A DNA stretch of 64,000 nucleotides from Monodelphis domestica (Eukaryota; Chordata; Mammalia; Didelphimorphia; Didelphidae), in assembly GCF_027887165.1 (NCBI RefSeq), contig NC_077227.1, positions 67,211,607-67,275,606 on the forward strand. The letters are read 5' to 3'. Each line of letters begins with the position of its first letter. The stretch's first letter is position 1. The position numbers and the translations under genes are program-made. Under the pieces are notes generated by a model. The model was not told the origin of the DNA, did not search any database, and worked only from the letters and a program-made list of their open reading frames with translations. Positions 45,845 through 58,149 of the stretch are shown here, one piece after another.

Positions 45845-46136
45845 CAGCTAGATGTCACCAGATTGCACAAAATATAGGTGTTGGCATCAGGAAGACCTGA
45901 GTTCTAATGTAACCCAGACGCTTCCTAGTTGTGTGACTCTGGAAAAGTCACTTAATCTCTGTTTCCCTCAGTTTCCTAATCTGTAACAAGTGGGTAATAA
46001 TAGCTCCTTTATGATAGGATTGTTTTAAGTTTAAATGAACTAACAATTGAAAGTGCTTAGCACAGTACCTGACAGAGTAAAAGATATATATATATATATA
46101 TATATGTGTGTGTATATATATATAGATATATGTGTG
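45845..46136 (+). repeat. SINE/MIR with (TA)n/(TG)n tail
   Basis: GGGCAGCTAGATGTCACCAG head, CTAGTTGTGTGACTCTGG, then AAAGTGCTTAGCACAGTACC; TATATA/TGTGTG repeats follow from about 46084. Confidence 0.82.
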
Positions 46137-46194
46137 TGTATTAGCTATTATTATAAATATAAGAATAATATATGAGGACTATTTTGAGTCATAC

Positions 46195-46490
46195 CAGGTA
46201 GAAAGGTATATTTTTAGCTTATCATCATAGCTAGTATTTCTGTGGTGCTTTGACATTTGAAATGTACCTTCTATATGTTATCCCTTTTTAACCTCACAGC
46301 AATCTGGGGAGGTGGTTGTTTATTATTTTTGATGATGATGCCCAATTTATAGATAAGGAAATTGAAGCTAGAATAGTTCATATTTCTTGACCAGCATTAC
46401 AAGTCAGTAAATTGCTGAGTCAAGAGTTGAATTCAGTTCTTCCTGACAACAAGTTTAGTGCACTATCTACTGATCCATTTGGGTGACAAG
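46195..46490 (-). repeat. MIR, minus
   Basis: GTGGTGCTTTGACATTTGAAATG, GATAAGGAAATTGAAGCTAG and an AGTTCTTCCTGACAAC end. Confidence 0.6.
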
Positions 46491-47019
46491 TTATCTTAAG
46501 TCAGAAATGGGCCACTGCTTAGGAAGAGACTCTATGTCAAAGCATTAGAAGACAGAGAGATGACCAGATGGAGAAGGTAGCTGAAGAAGTTAAATGCAGG
46601 TGGAAGGATCAAAAAGGCACGAGTCTATAAAAGGAATTGCTGTCAAAAATAGAATATAGGAGAAGATAGAATCTAATCAAAACTGATGTGCAAGGATGTT
46701 TTATTGGGAGCCACACTAATTGAAAGAAAGCCTTTGACTGACAGAGAGCTGGTGGACTGAAGAAATACAAGTTTATCCTCTAGTGACATCTACAGCATCT
46801 ACAGAAGGAAAATCTCTTGAGGCTTTGCCTAGGTTGCCTTTTGTGGCCCTGTAGTATGGGGAGGAAACACAAATGTGGGAAGATGGAGGAGTGAGAAGAA
46901 CTGATTTCTGAAGAGTCAGTTGGGGAAGGGTTTTATGGTCCTGTTATTTGAGAGGAAGAGAGCCCTAGAACTCCATATCATGTTTGAGGACATTGGCAGG
47001 GTTCTGGCTTAAAGAAAAT
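46491..47019. other. Unassigned intergenic sequence
   Basis: No repeat family or coding feature recognised between the MIR and the L1 remnant. Confidence 0.4.
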
Positions 47020-48285
47020 ACTTATTAAACTCACTATATGACAAATTGCTGGTAAAACTGGAAAACATGATGGCATGCACTAGGTATAAGTTAATATCTC
47101 ACACTGTGTGCCAAGGTAAGGCCAAAATGGACACATGATTTAGACATAAAAATGCTATAAAAACTAAATTAGAGGAGTCTGAAATATTTTACCTATTAGA
47201 TCTATGGGAAAAGGGAGAATTTATGACCAAACAAGTGATAGAGAGCTTTATGAATGATAAAATGGATAATTTTAATTATATTAAATTTAAAAGGTTTTGC
47301 ACAAACAAAACTAATGCAACCAAAAGTAGATGGAAAACAGAAAACTGAAGAAAAAAATTATAACAAATATTTCTGACAAAGCCCTCATTTCTCAAATACA
47401 AAGAAAATTGAGTCAAATTTACATACAAGTCCTTCCTCACTTGAAAATGTTCAAAGGATATGAATAGGTGGATTTCAGATGAAGAAATAAAAACTATCTC
47501 TACTCATGTTAAAAAATGCTATGAATCACTATTGTTAGAGAAATGCAAATTAGGATAACTCTGAAGTACCACCTAATACCTATTGACAGAAAAGGAAAAT
47601 GATAAGTGTTGAAAGGGATGTGGGAAAATTGGGAAACTAATGAACTTTTGGTGGAGTTGTGAACTGATCCAGCAACCCTTGAGACCAATTTGGAGCTATG
47701 CCCAAAGGGCTATAAAATTGTGCACTGCCTTTGATCCAGCAATACCACTACTAGGTCTTAAGATCAAAGATATAAAAAAAAATAAGAAAGGTGAGGGGGA
47801 AGTGAGGAGAGGACTTATTTGCACAAAATACAAAGCAGCAATTTTCGTGATAGCAAAGATCAGAAATTGAGTGGATGCCCATCAATTGGGGAATGACAAG
47901 AATCTGTGGTATAAGATTGTAATGGACTACACTTGTGCTTTTCTCAGCAATACAATAATCCAAGACAATTCCAAAGGATTTATGATGAAAAATGCTACCC
48001 ACCTCCAGAGAAATAATTGATGGAATCTGAATGCAGTATCAAGCATATCATTTTTTCCTTTTATTTTCTTCATGGTCTTTTATGTATGTCTTCTTTCACA
48101 AATGACAAATGGGGAAATGTTTTGTATAAAAGTACAGGTATAACCAATATCAAATTGTTATTCTCTCAGAGAGAAGGGAGGGAGAAAATTTGGAACTCAA
48201 AATGTTGGAAAACAAATGCCAAAAATTGCTTTTACATGAAATTGAGGGGAAAAATATCAAAGGAAAATAAAGAAAAACAAAAACA
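47020..48285 (+). mobile_element. L1 LINE remnant (ORF2 C-terminus and 3' UTR)
   Basis: Contains the ORF2 tail (GGTTTTGCACAAACAAAACTAATG, then GGGATGTGGGAAAATTGGG). A 76-codon piece (47640-47870) matches the L1 ORF2 C-terminus, with FWWSCELIQQ and DPAIPLLGL. The 3' UTR follows (CACCTCCAGAGAAATAATTG). It is frameshifted and dead. Confidence 0.82.
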
Positions 48286-49189
48286 AAGGAGAAAAAAAGA
48301 TGAGAATGAGAGTAGCAATTACCTCCTAGGTCTGTTTTGAGATAAAATTACATATTTCCAATTTATTTTTTTTCTAAAGTTCTATTTGTTGTCTTAATTG
48401 CAAGTGGCTTACTGTTCTAAATACTGGAAGTTTAAAGACAATAATAGAAACAGCCACACACACTCACATACAAAAAAAAAAATTGCTTGTTACTGAAAGA
48501 ACACAACACTTTCTCATCACATGTCAAAAGGGACTTATGTTCCAAAACATTGTTGTCATTATTATTGTTTTAAATGCTTCAGTGGGACAAGAGTAGCAGA
48601 GAAGAATATGTATCAGACAGGAATATTGTAAAGATCAGAAGGGGAACAGATAAGTGTAGTCTGGCTAATAGGTGGAAGGTATAAAAGTCTGTACTCTCAA
48701 GAGAATCCAGAGTAGTTAGTTGACCTGGGCGCTTGGGTTTCCTTATTTATATGTCTCCCTCCTAGATTTTTAGGTGTTTCTGCTTTCTGCCATGGAATTA
48801 TATACATTGACGGGCATTCAAAACATCAGTTTATAGGTGAATCATTATGCTTTGAATTTTCTTCTTATCAAGTAAACAAGATTATTTCAGCATTTGTCTT
48901 ATTGTTCAGAAACTGTTTCCTGTTTAACAGTTGAAAGGATAATTGGGATTGATTTTATATAAATGGGAAACATACTAATGGGAATCAGAAGCTCCAGTGG
49001 AGAATAATAGAAATATATTCTCTTATACTAATGACCCATTGAATAATCTCCCTTCTTTTGCCCCAACCTCACCACCCTGCCTGAGGACATCTTAGAAGGG
49101 AATCAGTCCAGAGAGAGAAAATGGGAATGTGGCGGCCACATTAGACACACAGTTCTATCCAGGATACACAGATATCTAATTCCTGAGAA
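48286..49189. other. Unassigned intergenic sequence
   Basis: No gene or repeat family recognised. Confidence 0.5.
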
Positions 49190-49300
49190 TCTATGTAAGC
49201 TAGTGGATAGAATATTATTCCTGGTGTCAGAAAGGCCTGCTTTTGGCATTTATTAGTTGTTTTTTTCTTGGGCAAGTCATTTAACCTGCTTGAACCTTGG
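49190..49300 (+). repeat. SINE fragment
   Basis: CTAGTGGATAGAATATTATTCC and TTGGGCAAGTCATTTAACC. Confidence 0.6.
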
Positions 49301-49559
49301 GCCACCCTAAGATTCTAACTACAAATGGAAGAAATTCCAACACTAATGCAATTGCCAACCTTTTAAGTGTCTGTTATGTAGGGTTTACCACCACAGCTTA
49401 CTTTCTTATCACATTCCTTTTTGATTTCCCACCTATCCTTAAATGCCTTATAGACACATACAATCATCTAGTTAAAGGAATCACTGGATGTCACTTATTT
49501 CAATCTAACATGTAGAAACTTGGATGCAAAGCAGAAATTAGTGAAAGAACTCAAGGACA

Positions 49560-49810
49560 TTCATTTCCTCGAAGGTTCCCCTGATTCCCTCGAAAGCCAG
49601 ATGTTCTCTCTTATTTCTACGCATTTCCACAATATCTTTTAATTCTTACTGCCTTGTTATAAGCCTTTATATCATTCCATGGTTAGCTATTTTTTAAAAT
49701 ATATTTCTTATCATTCCTTTTGTCCTTCCCAGAGGCAGAGAGGATCCCTTATTAGATAGCTACCCTAGTGCCTAGTCCAGTGCCCCACACATGAATCCAA
49801 TCAACATTTA
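49560..49810 (+). repeat. L2 3' end fragment
   Basis: CTTCCCAGAGGCAGAGAGG, CCTAGTGCCTAGTCCAGTGCC and the terminal AATCAACATTTATTAC. Confidence 0.55.
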
Positions 49811-49849
49811 TTACAAGAAATTGAGATTTGACTTCTTTTAAAGTCAATT

Positions 49850-50640
49850 CTTTTTGAGTCCCGTGTCGCTGAAACATAGCATTTCCCACTTACCATCCAC
49901 AGGTCCCGTCACTGTGTTTTTTCAACTGATTAGGAGGTTTGCCACTCTCCCAGAACAAAGTGATTACCTCTCCCCCACAGCATGAAAAACACTGTGCAAG
50001 CAGCTTGCTGATGCTCCGCTTCCCTTCAGACCGGGTGAATTTGAAAGCAGCAGGAGGAGCAGGCAGAGCCTAGAAGCGTCTCCGTGATTTTCAGCTGACT
50101 GTCTAAGTAGCCCAATTGCAAAATAGAATCGCTTCCTTTTAAATTTTCCCAATTTGGCAGTTTCAAAGGATGTCTGAAAAATATTGCACCTTCTGAAAAG
50201 CTGGCAGAGTCAATTGGCCATTTTGTACTGCTTTTACTACTAGGGAGAAAATATCCTCTTTGCTTCTGGGAAAGTGTTTGCCGGCTGTGTTACAGGTGTG
50301 CCTGAGGAGCTCCGGACGCTGAATGCCATTTCCCTCTTCTGGAGTATTTTCTTCTCGGGGCTTGCGAAGTTAGATTTGGGACCTTGCCACATCTTAGGGA
50401 AGCTGTCCGCTGGCACAGCTGTTGACTGTCTGAGAAATATGGCTCTCACCCCTGGCACCGGCTTTCATTCTCCCAAGAACAAAAGCACTCCGAAGCAATG
50501 CAATTAGAGCGGTAATGCTCCGCTATCCATGCACAGGCATAGTTAGGCTTCTTAAATGATTCTGACAACACAGAGGGAAAACATCTGGGTGTGCCGGAGA
50601 CCCTTCAGAAGGAGGCATTTTAGTTTTCGTTAAAGTATAA
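49850..50640. other. Repeat-poor, CpG-containing segment; possible regulatory element
   Basis: About 790 bp without any repeat family I recognise. It has more CpG dinucleotides than the surroundings and homeodomain-like cores (CAATTGGCC near 50212, GCAATTAGAG near 50500). No coding frame with gene-like features is present; the small ORFs on both strands overlap each other. Confidence 0.35.
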
Positions 50641-50939
50641 TAAAGAGGTAAAAGGGGGGAATCAGAAATGAGAAGCATTCCTCTCAGATGCAGGAAGCCA
50701 AGTTGTGTTGAATCTAGGCTGGCAGGGCTGTTTCTTTTATTTGGAGATAGCCTTCACTTTTTGGCTTGACTCCACACCTTCTCAGGTGCCTTCTAGGGTT
50801 TGTATCGTGAACGACTGTTTAACAGGAAGGCAGAAGTGGTCCAGAAAGGATTGGAGATGGAGTGAGGAAGAGCTGGCTTTGAAACCCCGCCCCCTTGGAT
50901 GTTCCCTAGCTGGCTGACCATTGGGCCGTATCCCAAATC

Positions 50940-51500
50940 AAAGGAGTCTTTAGATTTAGCATCCAGGACCTTGGGTTCAAAGATCGCTTTCCCTGTTTAG
51001 CTCCCTAGGAGACAAGCTATTTAAATCTCCAGACTTCATTTTCCTCATGGGATTACACTAAATGGCATATGAGGACCTTTCTAGTTTTAACTTGGTTATA
51101 AAGATAATCATATTGCTGATGAAATCATTTAACCTAAGACTCAGTTACCTCTGTTATGAATGGACAAAAATAATAGCATGTAGTTTAAAAGGTTGTTGAG
51201 AGAATCCAATGAGATAATGCATGTAAAATGTTTTGCAAACCATAAAGTGCTATATAAATGCCAACTCTTATTATTCTTTTTATTATTTAAAGACCCCACC
51301 ACCACTTCTGGAAGTGGCCCAACATTTATGACAATTGCATATTCATTACCAGCTATGATTTTTTCCAGATTGTAAACTCCTTAAGGGCAAAAGACTTTGA
51401 AATATGTATATTTCTATCTTCTTAGGCAGCTAGCAGAGGGCGCTGCACTTAAAAACACAGCAATAAATCCTCATTAAGTGGGATTTCATTCACAGAGAGG
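50940..51500 (+). repeat. MIR fragments and L2 3' end
   Basis: 51150-51275 has a MIR 3' half (AAAGGTTGTTGAGAGAATCC, TGTAAAATGTTTTGCAAACC). 51360-51500 resembles an L2 end (GTAAACTCCTTAAGGGCAAAAG). Confidence 0.55.
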
Positions 51501-51579
51501 CTGCTGAACTAGTCAACTTTTACCAGTTTTACACAGGTTTCTCATCTGCCTCTTCAATGTATTTCTATTGGAAGGAAAA

Positions 51580-51930
51580 AGATGTATTTTTGTATGTATA
51601 TATCTTTGTATGTATGTACACATGCGTACATATACATATGCACATACATATAAAACTACATATACATAGAACTTTATAATATATGAAAATATATATGCAT
51701 GTACATGCACACATAAAATTATATGCATGCATATATAACACACATAAAGTTATATATGTCTCCATATACATATATAAAATTATATGCATATACATATAAA
51801 TTATATAAACAAATACATATAAATCATAATATGTCATCTACACATATAAAATTATATATTATGCTCATATAAATATATATACATATATGAAATTATTCCC
51901 ATATACATGCACATATATGCATTCATACAT
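51580..51930. repeat. (TACATA)n/(TATG)n low-complexity region
   Basis: A diverged alternating-purine/pyrimidine repeat of about 350 bp. Minus-strand Tyr/Ile/Cys-rich ORFs here come from the repeat. Confidence 0.9.
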
Positions 51931-52214
51931 TTAACTTTGAAATGTAATTTTTCTATTCCTGTTCTGATCATTGTCATTTGTTTATTCTCACATGGACTTT
52001 ATTCATAGTTCTACAAATCACATTTACTTTTTTGTCATTCTTTCTTCCTGTAATTCAGGAAATGTCATTCTGTTCTCTTCTGATATTTGAATACAGCATG
52101 CATTGGCTCCCAAGCAGAGGCCCCACTGGGCCTCACACAGATTTCCTGAGTTTCAGGCTGCAGATGGATTAATGCCAATGGAAGATATTTCCTATTTTTT
52201 GCTTGTGTCACAAA

Positions 52215-52460
52215 CATCTGAAATCAAAAAGACTGAGTTCAGATCTGGCCTTGGACATGCCAGGTGACCCTGGTGGTGAGATTTCTAAATAATATAAGTT
52301 ACATAAACTTTGTTTGCCTCAGTTTCCCCAACTGTAAAACGAGGATCATTGTCTCCTACTTCCCAAGATAGTTGGGTCAAACAAACAAAAAACTATAAAC
52401 AATTTAGCACAATGCATAGCAGAGAGTAGGTACTATATGAATGCTAGATATTATTTTATT
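52215..52460 (+). repeat. SINE/MIR
   Basis: GACTGAGTTCAGATCTGGCC, GTTTGCCTCAGTTTCCCCAAC, GAGAGTAGGTACTATATGAATGC. Confidence 0.7.
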
Positions 52461-52589
52461 ATGGCATAAATAGCTTTATTAATAGGTTTGCTATACATAT
52501 CAAATATATGTATGTCTGTATATATGCATGTATTGAATGTATTGAAGATGTATGTATACATCTTTTGGTGCATTAGATGGCTGGAGGCA

Positions 52590-53350
52590 GACTTGCATGA
52601 TATCTCCCAAATCCCCTCCCCTCCCCGAAACACTTTAAAACAAAGCTTCTCACTGAATTTTGGTGAAATAAAGCAATTTTCCAAACTAGGAGAGTTTGGA
52701 GATTCATTAGGAGAAGATTTATCTCCCTGGGGTGTGAGGGAAGCTCAGGCCTGAGCAGATGCCAAGCCAGGGCAGGAGCCTCCCACAGCTCAAAGGCCTC
52801 CATCCAGAGAAAGACAGCAGCAAGGGCAGGCCCTGGTCAATGTCAGCAGGGAAACCTCAACTGGATCCTGGCTTATAGCAGGGCCCTGGCCTCAGTGCAG
52901 ACTACCAGCAAGGCCCAGACCCAGGGCAAGCCAGCTGTGAGACCCCCTGCTGTGTGAGCCATAGTGAGGCCTCCTACAGTGTGTGAGTGAGCAGTGAGAC
53001 TCCCTGCTGTGTAAGTGAGCAAAGCTCTGACAGAAGCAGGGCTTCCACCATATATGAGCTAACAGGAAGGCCCTATCCAAGAGCAAGCCATCATTGGGGG
53101 CTACCCGGTACCAGCTGGAAGGGAGCACAGGACAAGCCAGGAGTGAGGACCCCCAACTGGTGCAAACTAACAATGAGGTCCCTCATTGTGGAAGCAAGCA
53201 GTGAAGGTCCCCATTGTATAAGCCTCAGTGAGCCCTCGCTACCCCCCCCCCCAACACACACTAGTACAAATAAGCAGGTAGAGCTTGAAGCTCATGCAAG
53301 CCAGAAACAAAATCCCAGACTCCATAAGAAGCAGCTTAGGCTGGTACTTT
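52590..53350 (+). other. GC-rich block with degenerate repeats preceding L1
   Basis: Compositionally unlike the rest of the window: CAGCA/AGCAAG/CCCAG-rich, with repeated AGTGAGAC(C/T)CCCTGCTGTG(T) units (52930-53020) and later diverged versions. It runs straight into plus-strand L1 sequence, so it may be an L1 5' UTR, but it could be an unrelated minisatellite. A 132-codon plus-strand ORF (52987-53385) shows no domain. Confidence 0.45.
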
Positions 53351-53723
53351 TTCCAACTAAGAGAAAGGATCCCACTATAATATAGTAAAATGTTACATAA
53401 TAAATTGGGGAAAGAAGTTAAAAAAAAGAAAAAAGAAATATAGAACCTAACAACCTAGGTATTGAACTAATCAAGCAAAATTCTAGCTTTATAGGAAAAA
53501 AAATTGCTTAATTTGATTAAGAAAAGGAAAGAAGAAAATCAAATGACCAATATCAAAGCTGAAAAAGATGAATTCACCATCAATGAAGAGGAAATGGAGT
53601 TATTGTAACCAATTATATGTTAGTAACTTTAATAACCTAAGTGAAATGGATGAATATTTACCAAAATATAAACTGCTCAGATTTACAGAAGAAGAGACAG
53701 ATTACTTACACCATTCTATTTTA

Positions 53724-53931
53724 TTTTATTATTTTGTTTATAATTTTATTATTATTTTTTAACAATACTGTGTATTGGTTCTAAGGCAGAAGAGTGGTAA
53801 GGGCTAGGGAATGGGGGTTAAGTGACTTGCCCAGGGTCACATAGCTGGGAAGTGTCTGAGGTCAGATTTGAACTTAGTACCTTCCATCTCTAGGCCTGAC
53901 TCTCAATCCACTGAGCTACCCAGCTGCCTTC
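53724..53931 (-). repeat. CORE-type SINE, minus, with 16-bp target duplication
   Basis: Complete SINE with a T-rich left end, CTAAGGCAGAAGAGTGGTAAG and a GAGCTACCCAGCTGCC right end. ACACCATTCTATTTTA at 53708-53723 and 53932-53947 is a perfect target duplication in L1 ORF2. Confidence 0.93.
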
Positions 53932-55969
53932 ACACCATTCTATTTTAGAAAATGAACAAACCATCAGTGAAGTCTCCAAGAAAAAAAATCTCTAGGGACA
54001 GAAGCATTCACAAATGAAACCTACCAAGCATTTGAAGAACAAAATCTCAATCATCTGTAGACTATTTAGAAAAATAGACAAAGGAGCCTAACAAAATTTC
54101 TTTCATTACACAAATATGGATGGCTTTGATACCTAAATTAGGAAGAGAAAAATAGAGAAAGAAAACTAAAGACCAATCTGGTTAATAAATATTGATGGCA
54201 AAAAATTAGATAAAATACTAGTAAGCCTATTACATCAATATATCACAAAGATCATTCACTATGATCAGGTGGTATTTATGCCAGGAATGCAAAGCTGGTT
54301 TGGTATTAGCAAAAGTATTAGTTTAATAACCATATCAATGACAAAATTAACAGATTTCATATGATAATCTCAATAGATGCAGACAAAACTTTTGAGAAAA
54401 TACTACACCCATTCCTTTTTTACTGAATATGTTAATGTTTTAAATATTACAAACACAAAATACAATACAAAACAAAGTGACTAGGGATAGGAAGTTCATT
54501 AAAATTATAAGTACTATGTATCTAAAACCATCTATAAGGGGGCAGAGCTAGAAAAAAATAAAATTCAGATGGAAGAATAAAATGTTAAGAATATCAAAGG
54601 GAATCAATGGAGAAAATATCAAGAAAGGTAGTGTAGAAGTGCTAGATCTCAAACTGCAATTAAAACAATAGTCATCAAAACAATCTGCAACTGGCTAAAA
54701 AATAATGTGGTGGATCAATAGAACAGATAATTAGGAATAGATAACCATAGTAATTTAGTGTTTAATATATGTAAAGATCGAAGCTTTTGGGGACAAGAAC
54801 TCACTATTTGACAAAAACAATTAGGAAAATTGGAAAATGGTATGGCAAAGACTAGAGATAGACTAGCATCTCATATAGCATAATAAGATAAGGTCAATAT
54901 GGGTACATGATTTACACATAAAGAGTGATACGATAAGAAAATTAGGAGAATATGAAATAACCTACCCATCAGATCTATTGACGAGTTATGAATTTATGAC
55001 CAGACAAGAGATAGAAAACATGATAGGATATAAAATGGAAATTTTTGATTATATTAAATTTTAAAAAGTTTTGTACAAACAAAATCAATACAAACAAGAT
55101 TAGAAGAAAATCAGAAAGCTGGCAAAAAGGAAATATCTTTTATAGAGGTCTCAATTCTCAAATAGAGAACTAAGTCAAATTTATTTTAAAAAATAGCCCT
55201 TCCCAATAGATAAATGTGCAACAGATATGAGCAGGCAGTTTTCAGATAAAGAATCCAAAGCCTGCTCTAGTCATATGAAAAAAAATGCTCTAAAGTACTC
55301 TTATTAGAGAAATGTAAATTAAAAGAATTATTAGGTCTCATGTCACACATTTCAGATTGGCCAAAATGACAGGAAAGGAAAAAGATGATTGTTGGAAGGG
55401 GTTGATAAAATTGGCACACAAATGCACCATTTGTGGAATTGTGATCTGATTCATCCATTCAGGAGAGCAATTTGGAACCATACCCAAAGGGGCTATAAAA
55501 CTATAAATCTGTGCATACCCTTTGATCCAGCAATATCACTACTAGGTCTGCATTCCTAAGAGATGAAAAGGAAAAAGATCTATTTGTACAAAAATGTTTA
55601 TTGCAGCTTTTTTTTTTTTTGTAATGGCAAAGGATTGGAAATTACAAGATTGTCCATCATTGGTGAATGGCTGAACAAATTATGGTACATGGCTATGATG
55701 AAATACTATTGTGCTATAAGAAATGACAAGCAGAATGATTTTAGAAAAAATATGGAAAGACTTACATGAACTGAAGCAAAGTGAAGTGAGCAGAACTAGA
55801 AGAAATTTATACATGGTAATAGCAGTATTCTTTGATGAAGAAATGTAAAAGACTTAATTACTCTCACCAACGTAGTAATCTAAAACAATCCCAGAGATTC
55901 GTGAAAAATGACATCAGCCATTAGAGAAAAAACTGATTGAGTATGAATGGAGTCTGAAACACACTATAT

Positions 55970-56075
55970 CTTCCTTTTTTCCTTCCCTCCTTCCTTCTTT
56001 CCCTCCTTTCCTCTTTCTTTCCTTCCATCTATCCGTGCTTCCCTCCTTTCTTTTTCTTTCTTTTTTTTTCTTTTT
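55970..56075. repeat. (CCTT)n/(CTTT)n pyrimidine tract
   Basis: TTCCTTCCCTCC and TTTCTTTC units within the L1 3' UTR. Confidence 0.9.
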
Positions 56076-56514
56076 GAGATCTTTTCCAAAAAATATTAAT
56101 AGAGAAAAATGGTTTACATGATAGCTCATGTAAAATCTATGCCATAATGTTTTAACTTCTCAGGCAGTGGGGAGAAATGAGAGACAATTTGGAATTCAAA
56201 AATTAAAAAAAAAAGAGTGTTAAAATTGTTTTTTCATGTAACTAGGGAAAACTGTTTTTTAAACATATGTGTATAATCTTTTTTAGCCAAAGATTATCTG
56301 TTTTCCTTGGCTTTCATGTTTCCAATATCTGATTTCTGAAGTAATATGTTTAAATAATGGATATAGATGTATATTTCATATAAATTTGTGTCTGTATGTT
56401 TATATATACATATATACTCATATACGTGTATTTAATACAAAACATCCTATATTGCATGTACACACATGTGTATGTGATATAGATGTATATGTATACATGT
56501 CTATACATTTACAT

Positions 56515-56745
56515 ATGTGTATGGGATAGCTAGGTAGAACAATGGATAGAGTGCCAAACCTGGAGTTAGGAAGTCCAAAATTCAAATTTAGTTTTAGACA
56601 CTTACTAGCTGTGTGATCTTGTCACTTAAACCTATTTGCCTCATTTGCCTCATCTGTAAAATGATCTGGAGAAGGAAATGGAAAACCACTCGAAGACCTT
56701 TGCGAAGAAAACCTCAAATTGGATCACAGAATAGAACACAAGTGA
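56515..56745 (+). repeat. tRNA-derived SINE
   Basis: GGGATAGCTAGGTAGAACAATGG head to CTCAAATTGGATCACAGAATAG. Confidence 0.87.
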
Positions 56746-56768
56746 ACAGCAAATATGCTCATGTCTAC

Positions 56769-56815
56769 ACACACACACACACACACACACACATTCACGC
56801 ACACACTCACACATA
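56769..56815 (+). repeat. (CA)n microsatellite
   Basis: An ACAC run with a few CATTCACGCAC interruptions directly after the SINE. Confidence 0.93.
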
Positions 56816-56914
56816 TACATAGTTGTCCTATTTTCAGAAAAGCAATAGTTTTCTAAGGCAGCTTTTGTCCTTCCAGAAGCTGTGAGGACACTTTCTCCTT
56901 GCTTATGATGCAGA

Positions 56915-57150
56915 GACTATGAGGTAGTATAATACATTGTGCACAGTGTGCTGGGCTTAAAGTCCTGAAGACAAGTACTTGACTTTGCCATCAGATATTA
57001 GCTGTGTGGCAAACCACTTAACCTCTCTTTGCCTCAGTTTCTTTAAATGTTAACTGGGAATAATAATGGCACTTTTTCAAAATTATTGGATCAATTGAAA
57101 AAATAATATATGACTGTCACAAATTAAGCACATTATTTATCATCATCATC
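56915..57150 (+). repeat. SINE/MIR
   Basis: GTGCTGGGCTTAAAGTCCTG, TAGCTGTGTGGCAAACCAC, CTTTGCCTCAGTTTC. Confidence 0.7.
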
Positions 57151-57890
57151 ATTATTATATGACATAAGATGATCATTGACTTCATCTAAGTCAGAGCAAT
57201 GAATAATCATGTAGCCTTGCCCTTCACAGCACCTCAGTTACCAAAGTTCTCAAAAGTTTACTTTTCTCCTCAAAACATGAGCTTGATGACTAGGTTTTTT
57301 TTTTAAGCCTTTCTTTTAAAATTAGGCTATTCTGCTCACGTGCTACTCCCAGTGTTTGGGAATGCTGTCTGCACCATGTAATAACAAGTAATGAGATGTA
57401 TCAATGTGGTGTATCATTCTCTCTACCTCGTGGCAGGCCAGAGGAGCAAAATGTCGTAAGAGATAAAAAGCCTGAACAGAACTAACTGTTTTTAGTCCCA
57501 TTATTGAAACTTATTACTTAAATACACAGGCATTGGAACCGTGAAAGCCAAGGGTAGAGCAGATAACATTTGGCTGAGGACTACATCAGGTGCAATAAGG
57601 CAATTGACACATTTGATTTACTTTGGACAAAAAGAAGAGAGGCTTAGGGAGAGGATCACCCTTTTTTATTACCTTTCTCTTTTGACAGGTGAAATTGCCT
57701 TTCACCTCTGCTAGACATCAATGAATATTCATCATTTGGGGTCAGATATGACAAGAGAGGGAATGGACTGAAACATTCAAAAGCCAAGACCTTGACACAT
57801 ATACACAACCTTTTTACTTCTGTTTACTCCTCTGAATGACAACTATTGGGGGTGCAAATGATCAATAGCCACAGATAATCTTCCTCTTCT
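57150..57890. other. Repeat-poor segment; possible regulatory element
   Basis: No recognised repeat in about 700 bp apart from a short T run. It contains a perfect 8-bp inverted repeat AGGTGAAA-TTGCC-TTTCACCT (57687-57707). No coding signature was found. Confidence 0.3.
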
Positions 57891-57959
57891 TAAAAAAGAA
57901 AAAAAAAATATTTACATGATCCTCAGCCACATTAATAGGGTTATTTTTTTCCTGGGAAA

Positions 57960-58110
57960 GTTACTTTTTTTTTTCCTGGACAAATCACATAATCCTATTT
58001 GCATCAGTTTCCTCATCTGTAAAATAAGGTAGAGAAGGAAATGGTAAACTACTTCAATATCTTAGCAAAAAAAAATGGAGTCACAAATAATTAGAAATGA
58101 TTGAAGACCA
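57960..58110 (+). repeat. tRNA-derived SINE fragment
   Basis: GCATCAGTTTCCTCATCTGT and GTAGAGAAGGAAATGGTAAAC. Confidence 0.75.
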
Positions 58111-58149
58111 ATTGTATTTTCTTTTTTAGCAAATTGACCTTCCTAACAA

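Larger units (their letters stand above)
53390..56260 (+). pseudogene. L1 LINE remnant, longest in window (ORF2 to 3' UTR)
   Basis: Follows L1 ORF2 order: ACCTAAGTGAAATGGATGAA (about 53634), AATGAACAAACCATCAGTGAA, CAAATATGGATGGCTTTGATACC, then the RT region with TATGCCAGGAATGCAAAGC (about 54278). It continues to the C-terminus (CAATATCACTACTAGGTCTG) and 3' UTR (TGAAGTGAGCAGAACTAG). Stops and frameshifts are throughout and part of RT seems deleted near 54410-54480. The conserved C-terminal piece 55563-55769 is still open for 68 codons. A SINE interrupts it and a pyrimidine repeat lies in its 3' UTR. Confidence 0.8.

Noticed and set aside
47640-47870. 76-codon ORF considered as a gene
   Set aside because: It is the conserved C-terminal piece of L1 ORF2 in a dead copy.
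51513-51837. Cys/Tyr/Ile-rich minus-strand ORFs resembling small membrane proteins
   Set aside because: They are translations of the TACATA/TATG repeat.
52892-53385. 93- and 132-codon ORFs in the GC-rich block
   Set aside because: Both strands are open because of composition; no domain and no conserved features.
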